Assembly (NCBI GenBank): GCA_029449245.1
Contig: JANATF010000005.1
Span: forward strand, 930,001-994,000
From: Mortierella alpina
Lineage: Eukaryota; Mortierellomycota; Mortierellomycetes; Mortierellales; Mortierellaceae
Reading direction: 5' to 3'
DNA length: 64,000 nt
Under the pieces are notes generated by a model. The model was not told the DNA's origin and ran no database searches. It saw only the letters and a program-made list of their open reading frames with translations. Positions within the stretch are counted from its first letter, which is position 1. Each line of letters starts with the position of its first letter. Of the stretch, positions 45,988-56,633 are shown piece after piece. Made by a program: the position numbers and the translations under genes.

Positions 45988-47110
45988 CGCCGCTGCTGCT
46001 GCTGCTGTGACGATGGTAGCTGTGATCCGACTGCAGTGTATAAAGTCGTTCCTGGGTGCTGAAGAAGGACTTTAATGTGTATGCGCATTGGATGGATCAT
46101 TTAGCGGCTGGCATTGCCGGGACGGCAGGCAAATACCAAGGTGCTTTGGGCGGTGTTTTGGACGCCAATGCAAGCGTGGAGGGGACTGTCGGAGGAGCGA
46201 CGACTAAAAGGGGAAGCCAACTGAGATTCGCGGTCTGTTCAGGGCGGTATTTGATGCGCAGTGAATATCGAGATTCTCTTTTTTCATTCTCGACTCACCT
46301 CACATCCACACCCTCTGCGCAATGCTCCACGCATGCCGTCCACACTGCCCAAATAAGAACACTTCGACAACCCTGCCTACGGTTCTTGAAAACCCGATGC
46401 AGCTGGTCCTCCATTCGCCGGCGCGACTAAAATAGCACTACCGCTCGGGGCTGGCAACACTCACCACGGTACGGATCACCACAGAAGTAGGACCCACGGA
46501 CCAGGACCCGCGCAGCAAGACCCCAAGGAAGGTAATTTGTTTATGATTAAGCTCATCTGCCGCCTGGATTCACCCTTAAATGGACAAGTTCATTACTTCT
46601 TACGCGTATTATAATCTTTTCTTTATTTATTTTTTGCAGAAGCGAGCCCTTGCTCGCTATAGAAAGGCCCGAGTGATGTAGACAAACACTCTGCCAAACC
46701 CAACGGGAAAGCTCTTGCTCGCTTAGTGTATAGAAAAGCCAGAGTAGTGGAGTGAGCTGCCCTAACAACCTAGTGGGTGCTCTTGCCCGCAATTCAAAAG
46801 ACAAGGGCCAGTGGAGTGAACCGCTCTCAAGCGAGAGCTCTGGTTCGTTCTACAAAAGACAAGTGAAGCGTGAGCGACCACTCTCCGCCATATCAAGTTG
46901 AAGTGGGGGATGCAACGACAGACCACCTCCGCGTGGGTGCACCCTGGGCGGCTCGGTGCTTCTTTTTGAGTGGCGCCGAGCTGGCGAGGAGTCTGTCATT
47001 AGATCGCAATAAAGTTATACATTTTCGAATGCAGTGGGATGGCCAGTGCGAGCCCGTTTATCTGCTGGACTTGGATTTTGGGCACGCGCGGACATTGGCT
47101 TTTGTTTTCT
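45988..47110 (+). repeat. Inverted repeat copy B, with degenerate tandem units
   Basis: Diverged inverted counterpart of 33935-34645. The left end starts at a CTG/CAG run (45990-46007), the same place where homology ends in copy A. The left block (45995-46185) corresponds to the 5' end of the TIMMDC1-like gene, but in the orientation of that gene (minus here) the reading frame is broken by a stop (AAA TGA TCC). The right block (46880-47110) is the better-preserved one and ends near gggcacgcgcggacattgg. In between it is longer than copy A because of the tandem units at 46646-46870. Confidence 0.75.
46646..46870. repeat. Four degenerate tandem units of about 65 bp
   Basis: Units begin with a gctcttgctcgc-like core at 46646, 46711, 46779 and 46837 (spacing 65, 68 and 58 bp), followed by a tagaaaagccagagta-like and a gtggagtga-like segment. 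One related unit is present in copy A (reverse complement of about 34140-34190, with ttcttgctcgctctacagaagac), so the array expanded in copy B or shrank in copy A. Confidence 0.7.
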
Positions 47111-48171
47111 TCTTCCGGTAGGGGTTGGCGATCCAATGGTTAGGTTCGGCGTGCCGCTTTCAAGCTTGGGGCTGGGATCGTTACCGCGCGTGTGCTATGG
47201 TTCGACACCGTCTCCAGAATGGCTGCAGCTGCTTTCTCTCGAATGGCTTTTGGTGGATGTCCCCGAACCCTTGGAGGACGAAGCGGTATCCGTCTTAGCT
47301 GACAACGACGCGGCTGAAGGCGTAGTCGAGTATTTTAGTGGTGGCCTTCTTTTGAATTGAAGGCTCCAAATGAGGGCTAGGCCCGTCACCCACCATGTAT
47401 GGAACCATGTCCGATCCTTCCTCAAAATGAATGCCGTTTAATGGTCGACCATTCTGATGAGAGCGCTGTTGAACGTTACCCTTTCTTCATGGACGGATGC
47501 GACAATTATGGGAAGCTGCTCTAACGGTACTACGTATTTTCCGTCCTATCCATAAAAAAGCGATGTGCCAAGTTGTCTTCTACCAGGCAGTGTTACGCCA
47601 AGGTATGTCAATTTTCTCCGCAGCCATCCAGAGACCAAAGTGTGTGTGCATGGTCTCGTATTTGGGAATACAACAGCTCTCGCCCAAGACTCACACGAAT
47701 AGTTAGCTTCGTGACGATGGACCCAAATGGCTGAAAAAAGAAGCGTGTTTTTTGTTTTATTATATATCGCCACTCTTTGACCATGTCTCCTTCATTCCTT
47801 CCTTCCTTCATCCCTTCCTTTCATTGTCGCACAAAAAACGCACGCCCCAAGAACGGAAGTTGCGCAGGAACCACATCTTCTCATTGTAACTTTTTTTTTT
47901 TTTTTTTTTTTTGCGCCCAAGCAAAAGACGTCATGCGACCCACCGTCAGTCCATCCTCCTGCATGTCAGCCTGCAGGCGAAACTGCACGCTCTGTTCACT
48001 TGAGCGCTTCTCCAGTCCCCAAGGAGGTAAGTGTAAAAAAATAAACCAAAGCGATATGGGCTGCTTTATTGCAAGAACAAGTCAATTTTCTGCACCTATT
48101 TGCCCCTCATCCTTTAGCATCCTCCCACACTGTTCTCCTTGCTGCTATGCAACCCATGGCGCTGAGGAAGC
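47111..48171. other. Intergenic region downstream of repeat copy B
   Basis: No supported gene. A Ser/Thr-rich open frame on the minus strand (47195-47425) has no domain. A T22 run is at 47890-47912. The right end is 3' flank of the endosulfine gene. Confidence 0.4.
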
Positions 48172-49233
48172 TCAGAGGTTTGATGCGTGCGCTGTTGGCT
48201 CTGCGTCAGACTCGTTCACGAGTAAGCTCTCCTTGACAACGGGTTGGGATCCATGGCCGTGATGCAGGTGGTTGGCGGTTGTAGGGTTGGAATGAGGGAT
48301 GTTTTCTGGCTGAGGGTGCTGTGATCCCACGGGTGCGTTTGTCTTCCCTGCCTTGGACAATGCGTAATCTCCGGAATCGAAATATTTGCGCTCCTGGGAG
48401 AGGGCCGGTGCGGTTTCAAGAGGGGGAGAGAGGGATAGGGATAGGTATAGGTAAAGGGTAGGAGAAAGGGTGGGAAAGGAAAGGACTTTGGTGGTTAGTA
48501 GGGTCCGTGTATGTCTGTGATGCTGTGGCACTCAAAAGGTTGCGTGCGTTGAGATGGGGCAAAAGATTGTGTTTGGTCTCAATTAACGAGAGGAAGGGTA
48601 TTTATGGCATCTGAGCCGAGGAAATCCAGAGATCAGAAAAAAAAAACCATGAAAATAAAGAACTATGGCGTCTCCGAGAAAAAGACTCGCTTGACCTCGG
48701 CTGCCTTTATTAAGCGCAGTATCCGCAAGTCTGGCCACACCATGCAGTCCAAAGTCCAATGTGAAACTCTGCAACGTATCTCTTGGTAAAGAAAAAGAAA
48801 GTAGAGAAGAAGCGACCGTGTGGGAGAAACCCTCGCAGAACAAGCGCTGAGAACATGCACATGGTTTCGTACCTGTTTTCCACACACCAAATCACAACCG
48901 CGCTAAGAGTGAGCCATTTCTGTTATTACCTTCAGCTTCTGTCCCAGAATTCCCTTGGCTGTAGGAAGCCGATTTCCATACATACGCTGCAGCTTTTGTT
49001 CTTGCTCAGTCAAGGTCTAAAGTGTTTAAAAAGAGGGTCATTTCAGGAGGTTAGAGGGCGTGCCATGTCGACGAGTCATGTGAAATCGCAACAAGGTTGA
49101 GCGGTGTCTGTCAGCGACCACGAGTCCGCTGCTGGTCAGGGTGCTGTGCAGTGATCCTTGTTACCTCTATGGGGGAGAAGCTGTGTGCTGCTGCGGTGCT
49201 ACCCGAGTTGTGAGGATTCAAGGGCGAGCTCAT
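48172..49233 (-). CDS. IGO1: Endosulfine / Igo1-type PP2A-B55 inhibitor
   Basis: Three exons (49233-49165, 49016-48930, 48393-48172) give 125 residues, typical for the ENSA/ARPP19/Igo family. The conserved core is complete: LTEQEQKLQRMYG, a LP..KGILGQKLK helix and RKYFDSGDYALSKAGK. The serine of FDSGDY (Ser59) is the residue that Greatwall/Rim15-type kinases phosphorylate so that the protein can inhibit PP2A-B55, linking nutrient state to mitosis, quiescence and mRNA stability. The C-terminal tail is Asn/His/Pro-rich and not conserved. The core is split exactly between QKLK and ERKYFD by an unusually long intron of 536 nt that includes a CT-rich stretch. Both introns and the short first exon are supported by phase. 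Confidence 0.93.
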
Positions 49234-52144
49234 GGTGTGTGTGTGGTGTGATTGCGAGTGTGGAGATTAGGTTCGTGGAGAGGACAGCTCTGGAGTGGGG
49301 GCTGACAAGGGACGGGGCTGGGTGTGCGCTGGGCAGAATGTGATGGCTGTCGAGGCAGACGAGGCAGGTGTGTGGGGCAAGCAAAGGAAGGAGCAGAGTG
49401 AGAGAAAACAAAGAAGAGAGACAAAACAGGGAGCAGAGCTGGGCTGGACATACGAGGGGATGCCACCATGGCCCAATTGGATCGCACTTTGAGAAGTCAC
49501 GCTTGGCCTGCTTGCCACCAAATATTCTTGGACCTATCACAGCATCTGCAGGCCTACACTAAGGTCCACTTTTCGGGTGCAAGGAGGCGATCGATACATC
49601 TGCTCTTCCTTGACTGATGCATAGGGAGGGCACACTGTTAAGTGGCAAGGGCCATGCTATCAGGGAGCAAGTACCCGATCCTTTTTTTGATTTCCTCTTG
49701 CGGACACGTTGTGCATCGTGCATGTTCATTTAGTATCTGCCACCGTCGTGCCCTGGCTTTGCTCTTTCTCTATTGCCATTGTTGCTCGTACGGAGAATCA
49801 GCATTGCCGTCATTGTCGGTGTGATTTCTCCATAGAGCGCCCGACTCGAAACGTCATAGTGTTCCTCCGTCCTTCACTTTGCGGGACCCTTTTCTAGGTC
49901 TGAAAGAGCAGGGGGCGGGGTTGTGCTCAAGTGCGTCTAGACCGTCCACCAGAGTTTCATCCTTCTACGACTGTGGAGACTCTGAAATGGTGGAGGACGA
50001 GAGCAAGAAGAAGAAGGTGGACCTTGGCATTGCCGTTAGTGCAAGGCAAACCCCTGGTAGCCTTCCACCAGCGTTAGACCTGCATCGCTTGCTCCTTTCC
50101 TGCAATCCACTTTTCTCCTATGAACCCAATTGCTCAGCGTTCGTGTGTGTGTCTTATCTCCCAAGATATGCCCTTATCCATGTCTGTCGACGCCCCTCTG
50201 CCCACCCTCTCCCCTGACGGGAAGGATGAGAGGCGCAGGAGAGTCAGAATTAGAATACACATGCGTTTGAATTACGCGTTTGGGCACAGACCGTGGATGA
50301 TGAGGATGAGAGGTATGGAAGTGGACAACAAACTGGGTCATGGGATATTGGGATAAACACACAAACAAAAAAACGGTCGACCAAAGAAGCAAACATCAGT
50401 ACAACTACCTGCTAGTTCTTGGAATGGACAATGTACTGTCAGGGTAAATGGCGGACGATAGTTGGGAGGAAGACGGGATCAAGGATGAGCGCGAAGATGC
50501 CTAACCTGCACAGCAGTAGTGTCGACGCGTCTGATGAATAGCGTCAGAGTTGGAACCGTGTCCAGAGCAGAGGGCCTCGTTGTTGTTTTTTTTGATGCTT
50601 TGTATCTTCTCATTGCCGTTCATTTCTCGTTCGTGCTTCTGCTCACAGTCCAAGATCCTCTGCCTCTTCATTTTGTGCCCCCTTTCCCTGTCTTCCCTGT
50701 CTTCCCTGTCTTCCCCTTGCTTGCATCCCCCTCTCCCTCTCTTTGCTCCTCGTTCGTTGACCTCTTTTCCTTTTTCTGTGTATGCTTTATCCCTTGCACC
50801 CTCATCTCAATTGCATAAATCTCACGGTCATTTCAGCAAAACTTTGCAAACGTTCATCCGTCATATCATCCATTTTTCTCCTGGTTCGGACGTGTAGTTA
50901 TCCCCCCCCCTCCCAACTTATATTCGGATATTTATCTTCCCCCGATTCTCCAGTCTTCTGTATCGTGCTCCTTTCCTCCTCCTTGCATTCGCTGATCGCT
51001 TTCCCCATCCGCTCTTTCGCAACTCTCACCCCATTCCTAAAAGAAAGAAACGTCATTTACGTGTTCACAGGTTCTGTAAGTACTTTCGGTAAAGAGATTT
51101 TCATTACGGTGGATCCGGACACATGCCCGACCACTTGGACCCTTGCTGAATCCCTTTTTTAGTAGGGCCTAATTGACCCATCTTTCCTTTTGCATTGTGG
51201 GTGAAATTCCTCCTGAAGATAAAGAGGAATTTTTTTCGTACAGAACCGACCGGCCCTATCAGCTTGCGGATAGACGTCAAAGGACAGAACGGTGGTGGAG
51301 CACAGAAGATCAAAAGGGAAGGGCGACAGCAAACCGCCTCAGTTTGTCCTTCAATAAGGTTGGTCCAGATGGAAACCGTATCTCTCATTTTATTTCCCGT
51401 TCCTCTTTGCTCGTGTTTCCCCCTTGGATGCGCGTGTCCGCAAGCGCAAGGTGGGACTTGACAGCGGGAAGGGACAGTGGCTGTCTGGTGTATGATGGCC
51501 GACTGGCGAGCCTAGCTGCGAAGGGGATGCATGTGAGTAGGGGACAGGAGGAAGAAGAGAGCATAACAAGACCGACGTTTTGCGCGTGTACTTTAGACCG
51601 TTGCGTCTATAGACAGTGTGGGTGCATGATGCTTGCGTTGTGTTGGACTGCGGGGGACTGCGGGCGTCTGGTGTTGCGATTGTTTTGGTGGCATGGGCGA
51701 AAGACGGGAGTGAGGAGACTCACAAGAGAGACAGCGAGAGTGTGGGTGAGTGAGTGAGTGAGTGAGTGAGTGGGTGAGTGGAGAGACGGAAAACAACAAA
51801 AGAAGCGTTCGTGCAGCAAAACGGCGCTCTCTGTTTCTTTCTTCTCGTTTGTATTTCTTCTCCACAACCTGGCCTGTCACTTCGTTCTCATTCTTCTTTC
51901 GCCCACTTTCATTTCTTTCTCTTTTTCAGCCTTATACTCACCGCAGCTTGTTTCCATCGACATCACTCCCCTCACACTTGTCTATAACAGCCTTGACGCC
52001 TCCGCATCTCGCATCCATCCGCATTGCACAGTGTTCTCATAGCCCTATTCCGCAGAATCAACATTGTCTCTCCGCCTAGGTTGCATCCCTGCCCCATAGA
52101 AGCTTCCCGCAAGAAGGACCAGCGGCGCAACAGCAACAATTAAT
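49234..52144. other. 2.9-kb intergenic region upstream of endosulfine and G-alpha genes
   Basis: Both flanking genes start outward from here, so it contains two promoters. From about 50600 to 51060 the plus strand is strongly C/T-rich, with a tandem cctgtctt-type run at 50685-50720 and C8 at 50905-50912. A GTAAGTAC donor at 51076 and CT-rich acceptors (TTTTTCAG at 51922-51929, CCTAG at 52075-52079) would allow a 5' UTR intron of the G-alpha gene. Open frames (for example 51173-51757) show no domain and are not called. Confidence 0.45.
51746..51780. repeat. (TGAG)n microsatellite
   Basis: Roughly eight tandem copies of a 4-bp unit gtga/tgag, with one g-for-a change near the end, about 365 bp upstream of the G-alpha start codon. 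Confidence 0.9.
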
Positions 52145-55100
52145 ATGGAGCCCACACTAGTAGGAGGGAGCTCTTCAGCAACATCACCGAGTGGAAGCGT
52201 CTCCCACAACACGAATGGCACCAGTGCCAATGCAGCACAGAGCGGCCATCAAGGATCACATTCCATCAGTGCCGCACAGCCCCAGAACACCGTCCCAACG
52301 CTTAGTCGGGCAGAGCTGAAGAAGGCCAAGGCTGTAAGCGATGCCATCGACAAGTCTCTGCGTGCCGACAGGGAACGTTTGCAAAAGGAGCGCGGTGCAA
52401 AGCTTTTGATTCTTGGTAAGTCAATGCACCCATAGAACGGCTCTAGGAGAGTGTGAGTTGGTTGGATCGCATCGCTGGATGACCTTGCGTGTCTCCTTAT
52501 GCCGTGTATGCTATATCATATGAGAGGAAAGGATATGGTGCTTTTTTCTCTGCGCTTTCCTTCGAGTGTTTCCGTCTGCATCCTTTATCATCCCTCTCCT
52601 TGTCTTCATCAGACAGTAGACACCAGAATCGCTCACTTGGAAGTGGCGCGGGTGAATCAAACAACGTGGTGCATTGTATAAAAAACATTCAGTCAAGAGT
52701 ACTGGGCTGGGCGAGACATGTACTCAGTCGGATACATTGCGAAAAACAAAAGAGGAACAAGGTTGAGGTCGAATGCGCATCGGTCTCTAGCCATAGGGGT
52801 ACCGCCATGATCGTACCATGCCCAACACAACACCGTTCTGCACCAGCACGTCAGCACCTCAAACAGGAACAAGGGATGCTGCCTTTCTTTTTTACTTTGG
52901 TGTTGATGTGTCGTTGTTATGCAGCCATGCTCCCTGTTTATAGTCCTGTCATGCTGCATGGCATGCTTCGATGGCTTCCAAAACCAAACACAACAACAAT
53001 GGCAGCAGGGGACGACAGTTGCGCTACCCCAGTGCCATGATGCCGTCTTTTTGAGCAGGCGGTTTCGTATTTCGTATTGTAACAGTTCAGTTTTTGTTTG
53101 GAGTTCCGATGTCATCCATGTTGCACCTCTCCTCCACGCGGCAAAGTTCAACGCTTGTTTTTTTCCCAGCTAAACAGCACCACAAAAAAAAAAAAAAAAA
53201 AAAAGGCGCTCAGTTGTCGGGGTACAGAGACTGTGTTTGATTTTTCTTTGTTTCCACTCTGTCGTTTGAGGCGCTCCTCTCCCATCCTGTTTTCAATCCC
53301 TTAAAGAATGGCGGTACAGTTCTCGTGGCACGCATGTTAACACGCGTCGTTGGTTAAGCACGTTGCTCTTGTGCAGCATCACAGAACAAGGCGTGCGGAT
53401 AAGAAAGGGGGAAGGAATGAACTAGCAGGGATCGATAAGTGTAGTGGATCATGCGATCCCATGCAGACCACGGGAACGCCCAGGTTGAAAGCAGAGGGAG
53501 GCGTAAATCCCTACCCCCTCTCCCTGGTCTACATTACACCCTCATGGTCATGATCGCCTATTATGTTTTTTAAACAAAAACGCTAACCCTAATGCTGTTC
53601 GATCAATTCCTTTCTATGCTCTTTAAGGTCCATCAGAGACTGGCAAAACGACCGTTTTGAAACAACTGAAGCTGTTGTATGGTCGGAAAGGCTTGGATGC
53701 AGAGCGCCAGACTTATAGGAGGGTGGTGCATTTGAACGCAATGAAGGCGATTCAGGCATTATCGTATGGACTTCAACGGGCTAACATTCCACTGGAGCAT
53801 GCAGAAAACATTGCCCACTTGGAAACCGTGATGCGACTGGAGACGACATTGAAACGCTACTCAATCACATCCATTGGATTCACAAACCCGGCCATTCCTC
53901 GCAAGATCACAGATGCCAAAGCAGAGACGGATATGTTTTTGGAGATGGTGCCTGCTATTAAGGCGCTTTGGGCAGACGGCGGTATTCAGGAAACGTTTAG
54001 GACAGGCTCGAACCTCAACCTCCAGGATTCTGCAAAATAGTAAGTGTGTGTGACCAAGGAGACGTAACCTTGTGTTCAACCTTCTTCTTTTCACTGTCAA
54101 AAAATTGTGAACTAGAGGAGATGAGGGGTTTTGGTTTGTGGCGATTCGGCATTGCCCAACTGTAACTCAACTTTCTGTTTCTTCAGTTTTTTGGACTCTA
54201 TAGATCGCATTGCAGATTTGAACTACGTTCCAACGGACGATGATATTCTGCAGGCACGCGTTCGGACATTGGCTGTCTCAGAGCACCTCTTCAATATCGA
54301 TGGGGTCACATACCGGTAAGGGAGCATGTGTTCAGACTCATGCAGACTCATGCAGACGATCCCTCGGATTGTCAGTTTAACGGACAAGTAGCAACCATTG
54401 ACTCGACTCCTTTTTCTTTTATGTCTAGAATTTACGATGTGGGAGGTCAAAAGTCACTCCGAAAGTACTGGGCGTAAGTATAGAGTCGTTTCAGGGGGCG
54501 AAGGCGTGGCATGATTTTCATACCGCGAGTGTATATGAATCTATTGAGATGGGATCAGGACTGGGAAGACGAGATGCGACTCTGACATGACTCGACAAGG
54601 AGTCGCGAAAGCAATTTTGTTGCCGCCTGCATGTCTTTTTTTCTTTTTGCTGTATGAGGCGATTGAGGGGAAAAAATGGAAGGGTCCTGAAGCACACCAT
54701 TGGTGCATCGGGAATAGGAAGGCAGAAAAGAAGAAACATCCCAAGGTTTAGACTGGAAGGAAAAAAAGAATTCACTAAATTGTCTGGTGGGTCATATGGA
54801 AATGTATCTATGCCTTGGGCTCTCGTATTAATCGCTTTCTTTTCTCTATTTCCATCTCTTTTCCAGACCATACTTTGATGACGTCAATGCCATCATCTTC
54901 ATGGTCGCCTTGTCCGCGTACGACCAGACATGCGAGGACGATGAGCGCCAGAACAGACTACAGGAGTGCATGTCGCTGTTCAATTCCATTGCGAATCACA
55001 AGTTGTTTGAGATCACGTCGTTTATTTTGTTCCTGAACAAAATCGACATTTTCCAGCGCAAGCTTGAGATGGGATCATTGGTCAGCACATACTTTCCGGA

Positions 55101-55812
55101 GTACCGGGGACCGAACGACTATGCGAACACAACCATGTTCTTCCAGCACCGGTTCCTGCAACAGTGCAAGGATACTGCCAAGCAGGTGTATACCCACTTT
55201 ACGCACGCCACTGTAAGTTGTATTTCTTGATTTTTTTGTTTTTTTTTTTGTTTCTATTACCGTTTCAAGGAGGAAGGGGGCTCAGAGCAACTGCCTACAT
55301 CTTGAGTGACGGGAGGTGCTCTGTACCATGAGGATGAAGAGAGAGGGTCGGGCTAAAGCGCTGGATGGAAGAGTATGTGCCATGTGGTGACACAACGCAA
55401 AACTACACGTGGTTTGTCCCACCATGAAAATTTTATTTTTATGCATTCTTGGTCAGAGGTGTACCTCGCGCCTGATTTGTGTACCACCGTACACTTTCAA
55501 TTTCCCTTTCTATACCTCTTTGGTGCTTGTTCATCCGGGGTAGTCAAAGGAATGTTACTCTAGGCATTCAATTACCATGGGGCCCTCCCTTCTCCTGCTG
55601 GCGACCTCTTCTCTTGCTGGACTGGTTGTTCTGAGACCGAAAATAGTTTTGTCCGCAAAAAAAAAATACGATGATCTCACACTAACCATTTGTTTTTTTT
55701 TCTTCCCGTCTTTTTTTTTCGATCATAGGATACCCAACAGATGAAGGTCATTGTCGTGGCTGTGAATACGATTGTCCAGCGCTTGAATCTCCGCAGTTCT
55801 GGGCTCTTGTAA
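52145..55812 (+). CDS. Divergent heterotrimeric G protein alpha subunit
   Basis: Six exons (52145-52415, 53628-54039, 54187-54315, 54429-54473, 54867-55212, 55729-55812) give 428 residues. The G motifs are in order: P-loop GPSETGKTT (91-99), switch I with Arg252 and Thr255 (ARVRTLAV), switch II DVGGQ (274-278, catalytic Gln278), FLNKID (NKxD, 343-346) and FTHATD. The helical domain lies between the P-loop and switch I, and the C-terminus ends NLRSSGLL like Gi-type subunits. Departures from the family: canonical GxGESGKS is GPSETGKT, RTTG is RTLA, and TCAT is THAT. The N-terminus is about 60 residues longer, Ser/Gln-rich, and starts MEPT, so there is no N-myristoylation signal. Catalytic Arg, Gln and the Mg-binding Thr are kept, so GTP hydrolysis is plausible. 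It should couple receptors to cAMP or MAPK pathways at the plasma membrane; the receptor is unknown. Intron 1 is 1212 nt. Confidence 0.92.
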
Positions 55813-56633
55813 AGAGAAGGGAAAGGGAAAAGGAAAAGAACAATCGAAAGGAGTTGAAGAAAAAGAAACCAAAGCTACCTTATTGTATATACAAAATCAC
55901 GACAATACAGCCAAGGTTGACCATCTCATCCCTCTTCCCAAATACTATTCTTTGAGGGTTATTTCATTTCTTTTCTACCATTTCTTTCCATAGTCCATCA
56001 TCCCACTCCTACCCTGACCTTCTGGGAAGACGAAGAAGCTGGGAGCAGATGTGTGTTAATATCAAAAACCAACGAAAAAAGGTTTTCGTATATATGCTTT
56101 TTTTATGGGTAGCTTGCTCTACCTTATACTTGTGTCTTGGATCGGCCGCACCGCAGGCTATGTCCTCCTGCAGACTACAATAATATTCTTGTCCATTTCG
56201 TACTCTATTCTACTTGTGCATCAAGTGCATTTTGATAGATTGGATATATAGAATCTTTTCGAATGAATGAGTGCCTGGAAGATGCGCATGAAGAAAGGCA
56301 AAGGAAAGCAAAGGTATACAGTAGACTAACAACAATGCAAGGAGGCGGTGGAGGAAATGCACTCAGTTCTCAGAGAAGTTTTATTATTTTTGTAATGTAT
56401 CGTTCAGATAGGACTCATGCTGCTTAGTGTGAGGAGGGCGTGAGTGTGTAGTGGGGGATGGCGTTTTTTTATATCTTTGCGTTAGCTGCAAGTGGGTTGA
56501 TGATGGAAATGAGCGAGGAGGAGGGGACCATTGCAATATGGAATAAAAAGAAGCGTTATCAGCTGTCATCCTTGCAGTGTAAAGCTATGATCTTGACTTT
56601 TGAATAAAGGCCTAGAAGAGTTGAGCAGGAGCA
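55813..56633. other. Intergenic region between convergent G-alpha and exportin-T genes
   Basis: About 820 bp holding the 3' flanks of two convergent genes. A-rich and T-rich patches, no supported open frame, nothing else recognised. Confidence 0.5.

Noticed and set aside
47199-47209. Perfect pol III B-box-like ggttcgacacc
   Set aside because: No A-box at the right distance and no tRNA fold around it; an 11-mer match by chance in 64 kb is not remarkable.
51173-51757. 194-codon open frame on the plus strand upstream of G-alpha
   Set aside because: Runs through a purine-rich region into a TGAG microsatellite, with no recognisable domain; more likely leader or intron of the G-alpha transcript.
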